Origin: Macquaria australasica
Lineage: Eukaryota > Chordata > Actinopteri > Centrarchiformes > Percichthyidae
Assembly: GCA_005408345.1 (NCBI GenBank)
Contig: SEMN01000054.1
Location: forward strand, 380,001-444,000
DNA length: 64,000 bases
Direction of reading: 5' to 3'
The notes under the pieces are model-generated. The model did not search any database, was not told where the DNA came from, and saw only the letters and a list, made by a program, of their open reading frames with translations. This document shows positions 49,544-61,943 of this stretch, piece by piece. A program made the translations under genes and the position numbers. Within the stretch, counting starts at the first letter, position 1, and every line of letters starts with the position of its first letter.

Positions 49544-50440
49544 TCAAACACATCTCCAGAATAGTCCAGATTTAAGACTTGTCGCTGCTGTGGAACATAG
49601 TGAAAAGGAGTATCCTGTGGGGCCCTTGGGGGCCAGAAAGGTACTATGTAGCTCTGTATGTGTGCTCGTGCATGCATGTGTGCATGTGAGTGTGTAGTGG
49701 CAGAGAGTGACCCGAGAGGCCCAGCTAGTTACAGCCTCTCTGCTGGAGACCACCACTTCCACAAAACAAGCATTGTTGGTACAGAGCTCCAGACACCAGA
49801 GACACACACGGGAAACAACTCCTGTGCACACACACACACACACACATACAAAAATACAAAAATACATACACACCAGAGACAAAACAGTACTGAGTTTGAA
49901 ACTGTCAGTCCCTGCAGAGATCATGTTCTGTTTGCCATGAATAAAATCACAGTAAGTCCCTCGAAAGAGTCTCATCTCACAGCTCCACATACAAAACTCT
50001 CTCTCACACACACACAACACTGTACAAAATGTGGATCACTGTCGCTATAACAATAGCCCTTGGGTGGTTGGTCAGGCTATTATTGTAGGTGTTTCTATGC
50101 TAATTATGTGTGACTGAGAGCATGTCAAAAGCAGTTACTGGAAATAATGTGGTGAGCTGGAAAGTGTGAGGTGGAATTACTTTGCCTGCAAAGAAAAAAA
50201 AAAGCACAGTTTGTTGAGTTTCATCAGTGGCTTTGTCTGACCAGTGCTAAACAAATGAGTACTGCTCTGAGACACTGGATCAATGTTATTACACAACATA
50301 AGGAAGACATCATCATCATCATCATCAAAGAGAGAAGGGGGGTCAGCATCATGACCTCCACTCCTGGCTGTGTGCTCTGCAGAGACCTCGTTGGCTGACA
50401 GGAGTATACGTCAGCACCTCTCACCGCTCCAGTATAACCC

Positions 50441-50734
50441 CCTCAAGCCTCTGGCGGTCACACAGACGCAAGTGTAAAAGTAGCAGCTCTCAACTGTTGC
50501 CCGGACTAACCCACTCAGCATCCACGTCCCACACAGTCTGACACAGAGGAGTGAGACGGCTCACCGAGCACGAAGCGGAAAGTGAGAGAGGAGAGGCGGA
50601 ACATTTACGCACAGCCTTTTTAGTCTGGATTGTTTTGGCGCGTCTTTAAAGTGCACCTTGGATAGTTTTTGGACAACATTTTTCTGCACTGTTTGCCTCT
50701 TGGATTTTGATTTTGTTTTCATTTCAGCACTTAA
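50441..50734 (+). promoter_or_regulatory. Probable gdf10 5'UTR/proximal promoter
   Basis: The 300 bp before the ATG become GC-richer, with CpGs and TGAGACGGCTCACCGAGCAC-type sequence, then a T-rich leader. No strong TATA box is seen. The transcription start is not determinable from sequence alone. ATG 50735-50737 is the first ATG that opens a frame with a signal peptide. Confidence 0.4.
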
Positions 50735-53700
50735 ATGGCAGCTCTAAATATGATTTCCTCGCACCTGTTCCTGCTGATGTTAAACTGTATCCTGGGTGCT
50801 GCATCAGTTAGGACCTTGAAAAGGGGCTCTGGGAGCGCACAGGACAGTAGCTTCCTCCAGTCCTCGTCGGAGCCGTTCTCAGATGACCTGGATCAGGACA
50901 TGGTCTCCCAGCACATGTCCAAACTGTACGAGAAATACAACAGGGAAAACCGTCTCAGAGAGGGGAACACTGTCAGGAGTTTCAGAGCCAGCCAAGGTGT
51001 GTGAACACATTGATTAACCTGCCTACAGCATGCAATCGATAGGAATCGCCTCCTGCAAATTTAGATTTCATTACCAGAAACCAGGAACCAGAAAGAAAAG
51101 AAAACCTTGTGTGCCATAAGTGCACCAATAATCCGACGCGAAAAGCAAAAAATAAATATCAGAAGCAGTCAGAAAGCTCCCCTGATCCTCTCCATGGATG
51201 GTTATTAAAAGTGCAAGCGCTCAGTGGGGCTGCATGGCTCGGCCAGACGCTCTAAATAGGTAGGATTGTTTTGGAACAGTCTGAGAATGCATTTAAATGA
51301 TTTTGGGACGCTGTGGGCACACTGTGTTTGTGGCAGCAGCTGTGCCCCTTCTGCGCGGAGTCTGATCAATTACCGCAGACAGACGCGCATCCTGCGCAAG
51401 AATGCAAGCGATTCCCTGCGAGCAATGCCCAGCTTCGATACAGTAAAACCTCAGCTGCAAAAGGGTCATTGTCGTGGCTTCTATGTTTCTGTTGTGGCTA
51501 CGGGACATGTGTGAGTCCACGTCCTGGAGTCAAGGGGGCTTAAAGCACAGTCGTTCCTCTCTGTCTGATGCTGTTTTTATAAACACAACTCATAGACATT
51601 TATATCCCACATAGTTCTCAGATGGCATATCATAACACGTGTGTATTTTTACTGCAGAGGCTGAGTGTAATCCAAGGAGAGATGTAAGAGAGTTTTCACA
51701 ACAATGTAAGATCTGTTAAAACAGTTGATTATGTCTTGGTGTCTGGGCAGACAGTGCTGGCTGTATTAGGCTTAAGGGGAAGCTTTAAGAGAAACTGAGG
51801 TAAGCATTTCCATATGCAGGCTGAATCCGAGGTAATGTATATCTCTTGAGTCAGTGCATACTTCCGCTGAACTCTTATACAATGGACAATAACTCTGCTG
51901 TTGAAGTTAATGTTCATCATGAATATGTAGCTCTCTGCTCACCCCCCTCCACCCCTGCCAGCCAGATCCCCAGAGTCTGGTTCCTCTTAAGGGCACCTTC
52001 TGCAATCCTACCAAGGCGTGCAGCCGCCTACCAGCCACACAGCTCAGTCATGTAACACAGAAGGTGTTTAATAGTGCCACTTCTTAAGATTTTAACGGCA
52101 GCAGGAGTTCTTTTGGTGCGATTTGATATATTTTTTTCCAAATCCCTTTCCTACCTCTCTTTCATACAGGACTTTATAATCAAATTGTTCATTCCTTTTT
52201 CAGTCATTCCTTCTTTTAAATGTACTCATAAATAACAGTTTAAGCTCAAAAGTGTAAATTCAAATAAGGTTCACTTCCTGGTTAACAGTGCCTACACTGG
52301 CAAACACTTCCATCATCTAATCATGCCAAACATCTCAGCCCATCAGTATGGACCTGTCAAGAAATAACCAAAGAACAATGGAATATATAAAACAAGTTTT
52401 GTCTAATTTATCCTTTTCAAAACAAGAACATACAAGCATCTGTGAGCTACAAAACTTCCTAATTGTTTCTGTTTGGGTTCATTTTTTTATGTCAAGGATC
52501 AGTGGCAAATCTAAAAAAAAAAGGTTTCAGGTTGTTCACCTGACTGACTGACACTAACTGATTGATTGATTGATTGTCTTTGCAGACTCTTCTGACCACA
52601 GGACAGTGTATCGACTAAACCTGACAACCCTCCAGGACTCAGAGGTCATCCTCTCTGCCACATTCCACTTCCTGCTCGATCGGCGCCCTCATCAAAAACC
52701 CTGGTTCTGTAAACGCTTCAAAAGCCCATCCTGTCGTTCCTCAGCCATCCACCCTTCTCCGTCCATCAGCCTGCTCCTTCGCTCTGTCTCCTCAGGGTCA
52801 GAGGTCAGATCTGGGTCAATGGGGTCATTTCTAGGCAATGTGACCTTCCACCCCCACAGGAGAGGGGTGTGGCAGATGAAAGATGCGACCCAGGTCATAA
52901 AGGAGGCACGGGACAAGGGTCAGCTCCTGGTGTCAGTGGAGTTGGATTTAGGGCAGCAGTACCAGAGGAAACCAGAGGAGGCGCTGTCTTCTGGCAGTCT
53001 GCCCTACCTGTTACTGTATGCTAATGACCAAGCCTTGGCAGAGCCCAACAGCGTAGCTGCAAGCCTTCAGAGATATGATCCATTAAGCGAGGGAGGAGAG
53101 TCCTTACATTCTTCTGAGGCCTCTCAGATCCCGCACAGACCAAACTCCTCACCAGAGTCAAAAGGACGCGTGAGAAGGGAAGCAACTCTGCTCACTGACC
53201 CCATTCAGAATAATGAGCTACCTGAGGTCGACTACAGGCCTGATGGATACAGGAAGGATGACCTTTGGGAGAGCACTTGGTACCTGGCACTCAAACCCAA
53301 ACCTAAACCAGGAAAGAAGGAAAAGAAGAGAAAGAGCCAGGAGGAAGAAGGAGTGGAGCAAGATAGAGAAGCACATGATGAAGAAGAACCTCGAGTTCTC
53401 AAAGGAGAAAGAACATCACAGGGGCTCAAACCTGATGACGCAACTATCAAAAAAGTCAAAGACGGCCGCATGCTGACCATCAGTGACGGACGAAAGCATG
53501 AGCGGAGAAATGAGGGAAAGGATGGAAAAATGCACAAGGGGAGCGCAAACCCTCAGTCACCTGTTCTGAGTTTTGATGAACAGACGATGCGTAAGGCCAG
53601 GAGGAGGCAGTGGGCTGACACCCAGCACAGAGGCTGCGCCAGGAGGAACCTCAGGGTGGATTTTGCAGACATTGGCTGGAGCGAGTGGGTCATAGCACCC

Positions 53701-54098
53701 AAGGCATTTGATGCATACTACTGCGCTGGCACATGTGGATTTCCCATGCCCAAGGTAGGAGCACAAACATCTGAGTCACTCAACATCATCTCATTTGGTT
53801 TCAAAATGGCATGACTAAGTTATATTGAGTAACTATAGCGTGTTGTTATTTTCACTTTTATTGATTTTCTCTTTTGCATGCCTCTCCTCCACTCAAACTC
53901 TCCCAGGTGGCGAGACCGTCTAACCACGCCACCATCCAGAGCATAGTCCGAGCCGTTGGGATCATCCCTGGGGTTCCTGAGCCCTGCTGTGTCCCAGAAA
54001 AGATGAGTCCCCTCGCAGTGCTCTACCAGGATGAATCCAGGAACCCAGTGCTCAAAGTTTACCCCAATATGTCCGTCCAGTCCTGCTCCTGCAGATAG
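50735..54098 (+). CDS. gdf10: GDF10 (BMP3b), secreted TGF-beta family ligand
   Basis: Three exons 50735-50996, 52586-53754, 53907-54098 encode 540 residues, phases consistent. A signal peptide covers about residues 6-25 (MISSHLFLLMLNCILGAASV). The prodomain has DMVSQHMSKLYEKYN, GNTVRSFRAS, DSEVILSATFHF and AEPNSVAASLQRYDP. A dibasic RVRR lies at 282-285 and the maturation site RKARRR at 423-428. The mature ligand is about 112 residues with the seven cystine-knot cysteines (GCARR, YYCAGTC, EPCCVP, SCSCR). BMP3 and GDF10 are close; ARPSNHATIQSIVRAVGIIP, RNPVLKVYPNMSV and SLQRYDP favour GDF10. The human protein is about 478 residues; the extra length is a charged Lys/Glu insertion at about residues 335-405. 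BMP3/GDF10 ligands modulate or antagonise BMP signalling (family knowledge). Confidence 0.93.
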
Positions 54099-54537
54099 GA
54101 AGGGGAGGGCAATGGGGGCAGAGGACAAAACAGGGTGGTTGTGGAGAGAAACAGAAAACAGGACTAATGGAGACAGAACCATACCTCTGTTTGTTAAGTG
54201 GTTTCTTGATACTGAGAAACAAAAGTCACTTTGGCCGTCGTTATTCCTTGAGGAACATAGGCTGTAGAGAAATCACTTCCATCTCTTCTGTCCTGCGGCA
54301 GCAGACTTGAAGAGACACATTGTCTGGCGTCTGCCTTAGCAAAAGGAACAGAGTCACACATGTAAAGTCAGGGCTCCACATGTGCAAGAAGCCCAGTTGT
54401 TTTGATTCTGTGTTTGAGATAATATTGAGGATTTCATGGACAGAAGGGATGTTTTCCTTTTATCTCAGAATGTACTTGCTTTTCAAACAGCTCACAGTGA
54501 GTTTGTGTTCATGTTTTCTTTGGACACAAAGCCTATA

Positions 54538-54991
54538 AATAAAAGACTACTAGTGTGTCGTCGGGCAGCTTACACAGTCACATACAGATGACAGAGATTA
54601 TGAAACATATTTCTACATTTTTGCATACTGTGTACAGCTGTTCTTACTTTTAAGCTAATCACACGCCACATTGTACATACATGCAACGTTAATTTGTTTG
54701 CAACACAGGAAGGTTATTGTACATTCTTGCTCTGTATATCTTAAAAAGGAAATGTCCAGTGGATTGTAGAGAGCATCTGGAATTCATTTACACCCAGCCC
54801 ACCTCCTCATAACACTTCAAGAATGTTATAATGAAACCAGAAATATTTTTCTATTTTGAATGTGAAACTTGGTTAAAAATAATTTGTCATGGTTTCTAGG
54901 TTATGTATTACTATATTTTAGATGAGACGGTGTTTTGTACATGTGTATTGTTTAAATTATAAAAAGGTAGCCTTCTATAAGTTAGAATAAA
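54538..54991 (+). other. gdf10 poly(A) signals
   Basis: AATAAA at 54538-54543 and again at 54986-54991, about 440 and 890 bases after the stop codon. Both lie in AT-rich 3'UTR-like sequence; alternative 3' ends are likely. Confidence 0.55.
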
Positions 54992-55924
54992 AAAGTAATT
55001 TAATCCAACACTCTTGCTGGAATATTATTTTTTCATACAGTTTGTGTTATTCTTGGTCATTACTGCGTATAACGTTTGATTCTTGGGGGGAACTTTTTTT
55101 GTCAAAACAAACCTAAAAGGGCACCACTGTTCCAAAATAGCTTCGTACAAAAGCAGGAAGGTTCCACTCAAAGATAGCCAACATTCCCCTAAAGCCCCTT
55201 GTACCCATTATTACTCCACACTAAAGGCTCAGGCGTCTGTTGTCCAGCAAATAATGTGACTGATGCAGTTGCAGCAGGTTAATGGTTGATGGAGGAAGCA
55301 GGCACGCACCTATTAGGACGTCAGCCACTTGAGCTTCAAAACATGGTGCACTTCCCCCCTCTGCTCCTCTGCCCCCCGCTCCTCCATTCAAAAGCAGAAT
55401 TTCCAAGTGCAGGATGTTCTCCTCAATAGCCTTTTTTTTTTTTTTTTAAACAGATGGTTACAGGCAGACGATCTCAACCACATTAACCCAACTGCTTGTC
55501 ACTGTTATTCACAGAAGGAACAAGGTGAACCATGTGGTGCTAAAACAGTGTGTCAAACTGACAGTGAAATGACAGAGGGAACCTTTTGATTATTAACCCA
55601 TCAATCTCTGGTTGTTTTGGCTTGAGTCTGAAAAAGCACCACATGTGTTTGCAACAACAGAATGCTCTGAAGTTTGCCAAGACTGGACAGTAATTTTGTC
55701 TCAAAGACAGAGACATTTAATAAGCACTAGAGGGAAACGGAACAAAAGAGTGAGTCCTTATACTGTTTATTGCAGTTGAGAGTAACGCTATTAGTCTTTT
55801 GGCTTGTAATTGTGCACGGAGAGCTGAAAGAAGGAACAGACAGTCACATGTTATCATCTCAAAAAACAAAAACAAATTGTGCCACCCCTCCTGTCTGCCT
55901 TGCTTTGTCCATTAGATCTACAGA

Positions 55925-56400
55925 GACTATAAAAAGTATTCACCCTCTTTGAAAGTTGTCATGTCTTACAGCAATGAATCAAAGGGGATTTAATGTGGCT
56001 TTTTTGACACTGATCTACAGAAGGCGACCCTTTAATGTCAAAGTGAAAGCAGATCTGTACGAGTGTGATATTGACGTCACAATTTGGACCTCCAGGACAC
56101 AGTTGTTGTTTATACACACACAGGTGAGATTCACTTAACTCATTATGTGACTTCTAAAACCAATTGGCTGCACCAGACAGTGATGATTTCACTGTTTTTT
56201 TTATTGTATTAAAGGGGGTGAATACTTTTGCAAACATGTATTTTGTATTTTATATTTGTAATACATTTTCATCACTTTGTTCTCACTTAAAGTTGCCTTT
56301 TTCTGTTGATCAGTGTCAAAAAAAGCCACATTAAATCCTCTTTGAGTCAACGTTGTAAGACAATTAAACATGGAAACTTCCAAGGAGGGTAAATACTAAA
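55925..56400. mobile_element. Fold-back MITE (AAAAGTATTCACCC type)
   Basis: Left arm about 55929-56060 (CTATAAAAAGTATTCACCC, GGATTTAATGTGGC, TTTTTTGACACTGATC). The right arm 56280-56400 repeats these as reverse complement (GATCAGTGTCAAAAAAAGCC, GCCACATTAAATCC, GGGTAAATAC). A central GGGGGTGAATACTTTTGCAA is also recognisable. I know this as a widespread fish element; no ORF. Confidence 0.7.
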
Positions 56401-56999
56401 CCAGTGTCTATATAATATAAAAAAGAAAATCTTATCATTTTAGCTTTGTAATAAAAATTGTGATAAACCCTATTTTACCATTTGTTATTAAGGGTTGAAT
56501 TAAACAGGTGTTTTGCAAAAGGAAGAGTATATAAGAGACATTCTGTGACATGTGGTGATGAGATGATAAGCAGTATCACAACCCTAAGGAGATTATCTTT
56601 AATCCATATTTGAGGATGAGGGAGAGTGCATTATTCCGTTTTCTCCATTTGGAACAAGTGGAAATGTTCAGTAACAACAAACCTTTTTACGAATGCACCC
56701 TTTATGAGGTCTAAACTCCATTTAGATTACGATGATGACTGTAATTGGGGTTATTATAAATCATGTTTACATTAATAGATGTTTTAGCTTCAAAGTAGGC
56801 TGGCCCAATTGTAATGAACACATCCAGGTTCTTTTTTTCCCCCCTCATTTCCTGACTGATCCCTTTTACAGTCTGTACCCACAGTCTGCTATTACAAAGT
56901 GAACCCCATGTCAACCGCAATCACAGTCACAGGAGAGTACTTACAATGGTCAATTCCAGCCGAGAAAACCACAGTAGTCTAGGCTCGTGTTCAGAGCCC

Positions 57000-57270
57000 A
57001 GTTTGCCTAAAAGCCAAAAACCAAACGAGGCAAGCGGGGAACCAAGAACAATATTTGTTTTTCCACATGATGACTGTTCAATTAAAGGAGAGCAATACAG
57101 CCATTATTAGACAACAGAGGATTTTCTGTGTCCGGGCTGAAATGGCTCTTTCCTCACACGGTTACTGAGCTCAGAGAACTAATAGTTCTGTTCATTAGGA
57201 CACAGCTTTAATGGAGTGACACTGTGCCTCTTAATCACCCATTCAATCATGTGGGCCACAGGGTATTTTA
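57000..57270. promoter_or_regulatory. Candidate conserved non-coding element near prdm8
   Basis: Repeat-free stretch with TCAATTAAAGG, CCATTATTAG, ACTAATAG, TCATTAGG and CTTAATCACCC, i.e. many homeodomain-like cores, about 1.5 kb past the prdm8 stop codon. Inference from texture only. Confidence 0.3.
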
Positions 57271-58794
57271 TTTAAAAATCGTATTTTTCCTTTAGAAAGT
57301 GAAAAAAATAATCTACTTTTACCAGGTTCCAAGTAACTTTTAGAACTTTTATTCAGCCAAGAAGTCCATTTTAACCTGGAAACAAAAACTGTTTGGGCTA
57401 CCTAAAGATAAATGAGTGTTTAAAACTCAATGAAAGATTATGAACATGTTGCAGAGTATTAGTGCCAACTTTTTGTAGGGTGTTTTGTGGGCAGATTTCA
57501 TGTCCTGTGTAGGTTTTAGTCCCAGTAGTAAAACATACTGAGTAATGACATCCAACTGATAATCATCACAAGCAAAACATTTCCATAAAAGTATTAATGA
57601 ACTCCCTGAAGGAACCCTCTAATCACTTTGTGGTGCGAAGATACTGGGAGGAGAAACTCTGTTACTGAAATAAAAGTAGATAGCAGCAGTGTGGGCGGGT
57701 TTACATCCCTGCTTACATTACAGAGTGACTGAACAGGGTCGAGGCTTGACTTTCCCATGAACTTCATGCCTTCTTCCCGCCTCATTTACCTGCAACAGAG
57801 ACGGCTATTTATGTCCATCTGTCTGCAGCCTGACCTGAATGGGACGTACTATTGGTGGAGAAACATAAAATCACAAATTCAAAGCAGTAGGCTTATGTGG
57901 ACTCCATCCAGGTCTGCAGATGAATGATAACCGCGAAACTTTTCAAACTGGAACTTGATTTCATTTTTGAGCGGCGGCCTGGAAATCAGCCTGTCATTGT
58001 TTCAACTTTTTTTGTTTCTTTTCAAATAGCATTCTGAAATGTTGGGTGAAACATCTCAAATGACATACAGATATTGTATCGATGCATCATCTTTGTCTCA
58101 TATTAAGTAGAGCATGGAGAGTGAGAACAAAAAGATTTCCTCCCATTGTTCATGCACTATCCTTTCTTTCTAGAAATTACACAATCTTGATACCAGGACA
58201 GTCTAATCACACAAAGCAAACATATTTGATAGATATTCTTTGCACTGAATAATCTACAGAGAGGAAAAAGAAGAGAAAATTTGGTCTCAGTCGCCGCCTG
58301 TTGGTCCGAACAGACAAAAACTGACACCCTGAGCCAACATGGTGGAAGAAAATACTCAACACGTCTGTTTCATTTTCATAAGTTTAGATTTCAAAACGAA
58401 TGTGCAAACACACTCAATCCACATCCCTTGTACAAACCAGAGCAGAGAAAAGCTGATAAATAAGAGGATTGCCTCGAGACATTTCTGACAATCATGAGCT
58501 GTCCTCTCCGCCTTTCTTCCCTCCTGATTTCCATAAGGCACAAAATAATCATCAACCTAACATACAGGGATAAAGGACAGACAACAAACTGCAGTGAGAT
58601 CAGCTTACACGCACCTCTATCGTCATCTAGTGGACAGGCTGTGACGGCCACGTGTGTCCGTTTCGCTATTTTCTTTACAGCTACCTACATTCACTGTTAT
58701 ACACCAAAGTCTCGCCGTGAATCTGGAGTCTAAACCGGTTAAATACGAGCATCATTTAGGAAATAAATAAAGTTTTTTTTTGTCCCTTCATGTC

Positions 58795-60910
58795 TCAGTT
58801 ATGAGAAGTCATGTGTCTGGACAGGTGGTGCCGCTCCCGGAAGTACTCGTGGCAGATCGGGCAGGTAAGTTTGTCCTCCCTCCTCCTCCTCACCTGGGAC
58901 TCCGCCGCGAACTCCTTCTTGTGATGAGAGCGCATGTGGAAAACGAGGTCGGAGGTCATGCGGAAGGACAGGTTGCATTTGGCGCACCAGTTCTGCACCG
59001 ACACGCCGAATGAGGTGAAAGTCGGGGGTAGGATCGTGAGAGAAGATGTGGTCTGCAGCTGGACCCCAATGTTCCTGGACCAGTGTTCCGGTGCGTAATG
59101 GAAAGCATTGTTTATTGCAACCGGGGAGAGTACAGTCTGTAAGTCACCGCTCAGGATGTTGGATGTCATCAGATTGTTGTATCCCATAACAGTCCTGGAG
59201 GGAAAGGCATCAGTCATCTCCTCTAGGCGGCTAGAGGGGGCTGTTGGAGCGCTGCTGAGTTGCGCCTGGGGGTCAATAGGAGAAGTTCTTTTACTCGGTT
59301 TACAGAAAGCGCTCTTCTGCTCGCCCCGACTGTTGGACAGGACCAGAGAAAATGCACTGCTGCTGCTGCTTGAGTGCACACCAGAACTCTCGCCTGTCTC
59401 CGACCGTGCGTCGACCTCTCTGTCGTGCGTTAAAGTCCCTTTGGCTTCCCCCACTAGAGCAAATGCATCATTCTTACATCCCAAATGAGCCGGTTTGACC
59501 TTATCAGCTTTCGGTTTCCCCGCAGAGGAAGACGCATCCCCTGCTGCCTGGTCGTAGCCCTTACTCTGCTGTGTAATATTGTCATCGTTTGAAATATTCG
59601 TTTTTTCTAACAGAACCGTTTTCCGCCCTTTGGGATAGAGAGTTTCCTCGTATTTCCTTCTCTTGGGGAAAATCTCTGCGTCCTCGCTGCTGCCAGACTT
59701 TTTGTGTTCCAAATCTCTGGCGATGTTGTGGAAATCTGTCACTCGATGTTGCCTCTTAATTTCCACATGCTTGTGCTCGTACACCTCGCGGGTCCAGGTG
59801 TCACTCTTTACTTGAGTACACAGGAATCGGCAGTGAGCCAGGAAAGGATTCTCATGCTTGAAGACCTGGTTACATCTTCCACATTTGAACTCTGGAAGAG
59901 ACAAAAACCACACGATGTAACTATGTACAGATTAAACCATATACAACATATAAATATGTATTTTGGAGTGAAATACAATTTACAAACACAAAGGTACATT
60001 CTGCAATAAAATACTCAGACTGATGCTTTTTTAATTAAAAGATGCTCGTGATGCTGTAGAGGGGATTTTATAATTAAAGCATAGGCACAGAAGCCCTGCC
60101 AGTGTCCTGACCTTGCACTCGCATTACAGAGCTGTGGCTCACCTTCACTCGATCCTCTGCTCAGGTCTGTGAAGCCCAGTAGGTGAGACAGCTCCTGGTC
60201 GTACCACACCAGCAGCTCTTCCTCCTGCCGGATGTCCCGGATGGTCCGCACATATAGCTGACCCGCTTTCAGGAAGGCCTCTGTGTTCTGCTCCTCTCCA
60301 TTGCGCGCAGCCTGCACGAGCCGCAGCCAGGAGAGCACCAGCGCCGAATTACGCATGGCCTCGGGGTCCACCTGTTGACAGGAATCATCGACATTTCACT
60401 CGAGCTCCCAAATAATCATTTTAATAATCTATCTTTATGACAAACACAATGTGTGGACAGCGAAAACATAGTCACATAAAATAAAGAATAAGGTATCAAA
60501 TCATGTATTAAATGTGTAAATAAAAATAACGAACAAGCAAATCTAGTGTCTAAAACACAATGGTCATGAAATCAGCAGGCTTCTGGTCCACACCGAGTAA
60601 CTAAAGCAAAGCCGTGCAGAGATGACATAAGACACCATCTCTTTAAGTTCAAATTTCCATGTTGCATGACAACTGACCACAAAATTGTACAACTCACCCT
60701 GAACACATAGGATTTGGATCTCTTGTCGCAGGATTTCTGCGCTATGAAGGCGATAGTGTCGTAGAAAGTGTTTTGGAGCACACATGGACCAAAGCACGTG
60801 CCTGCAGGGATGCTGCGCGTAACGACCACACTGGTGTAGAGATCCGCTGGATGCTGGAGGAATTTACTGTCACCGGTCCAGATGGACCGAGGCAGGAAAG
60901 TGTGATCCAT
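58795..60910 (-). CDS. prdm8: PRDM8-type PR-domain zinc finger repressor
   Basis: Three coding exons on the minus strand, 60910-60698, 60371-60143, 59891-58795, total 512 residues, phases consistent. Residues 1-147 form the PR/SET-type domain (TRSIPAGTCFGPCVLQNTFY, KRSKSYVFRVDPEAMRNS, EEELLVWYDQELSHLLG). Zinc finger 1 follows at about 151 (CGRCNQVFKHENPFLAHC, atypical C2HC). Then come a long Ser-rich linker with basic KRRK and a C-terminal pair of C2H2 fingers (WCAKCNLSFRMTSDLVFHMRSHH; CPICHEYFRERHHLSRHMTSH). The start ATG lies 7 bases after a good splice acceptor (TTATTGCAG), so an upstream non-coding exon exists. PRDM8 is a nuclear transcriptional repressor of neural development acting with bHLH factors (family knowledge). 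The locus corresponds to human ZNF488 by synteny, so this is probably the fish prdm8b copy. Confidence 0.92.
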
Positions 60911-61683
60911 CGTTAAACTGCAATAAAATACAACGGTTATTATTAGTTTAAGAGCAGGTAAACAGTGTAGGTTTTAATTGGTTTAAATGTTATTTCAAGA
61001 TGAAGGTAAAATCACGAGGCCTAACTTAATCTTTAACAGAATTAGAGAAAAGGCATGAGAACTGTAACAACTAATACACATTTTAATTATTTGCTTTAGT
61101 CAAAAAAAATATAGAGCGAACAATTGGGCGATATGAAATAAAATACAGGTTTTAGTGGTCTGACATGCCGTTATGCGATTTGGATTCAGATGATCTAAAT
61201 CCATGCTGAATTGTCTTGCATGCAATATTGAAAAAATAATACAGTATTTTATGGTTTTAAATTACGCGTCTCAGCTGTGAGGCAGGCGCAGCCGGTGTCG
61301 AGGCAAAATGATTTCTAACGTTCTTTGTCTCAGTTTTTCAGTCGGTTTCTCCTTTTGTCTCCCCATCTGCTGTGGAGCCCAACTGCCTCCTCTGTGCGCA
61401 GGATAAGTTCAGGATGCTTTTCCTAATTTATTAACAATATTAATGAGATACATAAACGATTACGTGACTATTGATGTGCCCCTCTCTGGTCAATAAAAGG
61501 TAACGCATCTTTAGGGTTTTATCTTTAAAAATGTTGACAGTTGACCGCGGAGCATCATAACAGAATGATAATGATCTGAAAATACCAGTCTTCCTAGTAA
61601 AACAGTGACATTTGAGAGAAACATCGTGTATCCCTGTGAAGAAAACAGGAGAAGTGCATTAATAGTGCTGCATGTGGACTCAC

Positions 61684-61900
61684 CCGCCGGACATCGAGGA
61701 GGATGTTTGTGCCGTGTGGCAGCAAGTTGCAGCAGGTGCAGTGGACCTCGGTAACGATGCCCTCTCGTTTCTTGGCGACGAGTTACTTATCCGCCTGAAT
61801 CTTCCTCCGTACTGTCGCCCCTCTCCTCTCCCACTCCCACTTATCCCCTTCAGAGAGCTCACTGAAGCGTGGCGCATTGATGTAAACACGTGCGCGCTCA
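61684..61900 (-). promoter_or_regulatory. Probable prdm8 5'UTR exon and promoter
   Basis: On the minus strand a strong donor (CCGGCGG|GTGAGT, boundary at 61684) sits in a GC- and CpG-rich block, the only such block upstream of the prdm8 start. It pairs logically with the acceptor at 60918. The block contains a CACGTG E-box (about 61888) and abuts a CA microsatellite. The upstream limit is not defined. Confidence 0.5.
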
Positions 61901-61916
61901 CGCACACACACGAGCG

Positions 61917-61943
61917 CGCACACACACACACACACACACACAC
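61917..61943. repeat. (CA)n microsatellite at the prdm8 promoter
   Basis: GCGCGCA followed by a CA run at the edge of the CpG-rich block. Confidence 0.9.

Larger units (their letters stand above)
29865..50440. other. Intergenic region upstream of gdf10, no intact gene seen
   Basis: About 20 kb without a supportable coding exon; the longest ORFs are around 130 codons and lack splice context, homology or composition bias. Content seen: interspersed repeats near 34960-35480, 38360-38800, 46440-46990 and 46962-47345; CA runs at 42771-42818, 45451-45473, 46081-46091, 49508-49541 and 49829-49848; and several repeat-free stretches that may be regulatory (33000-33290, 41100-41690, 43985-44420, 44810-45020). 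Confidence 0.6.
54992..58794. other. Region between convergent gdf10 and prdm8, no gene
   Basis: No supportable coding exon. It contains a poly(T) run (about 55432-55447), a fold-back MITE at 55925-56400 and repeat-free stretches at 57000-57270 and 57930-58000. The right end should carry the prdm8 3'UTR; TTTATT (AATAAA on the minus strand) occurs near 57345 and 57267, giving possible ends about 1.4-1.5 kb past the stop. Confidence 0.55.

Noticed and set aside
20590..50440. tRNA, rRNA, snoRNA or CRISPR features
   Set aside because: No cloverleaf A/B box pair, rRNA core or regularly spaced direct repeats were noticed on reading; a tRNAscan/Infernal run would be needed to exclude small RNAs.
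52570..52585. Start of a separate 414-codon protein upstream of gdf10 exon 2
   Set aside because: It is only the exon 2 frame running back into the intron; the acceptor TTTGCAG at 52579-52585 and the exon 1 phase give the real structure.
50735..54098. Naming the ligand bmp3
   Set aside because: The two are close, but RPSNHATIQSIVRAVGIIP, CAGTC, RNPVLKVYPNMSV and the EPNSVAASLQRYDP prodomain match GDF10 better; CVPEK and GWSEW are BMP3-like, so some doubt remains.
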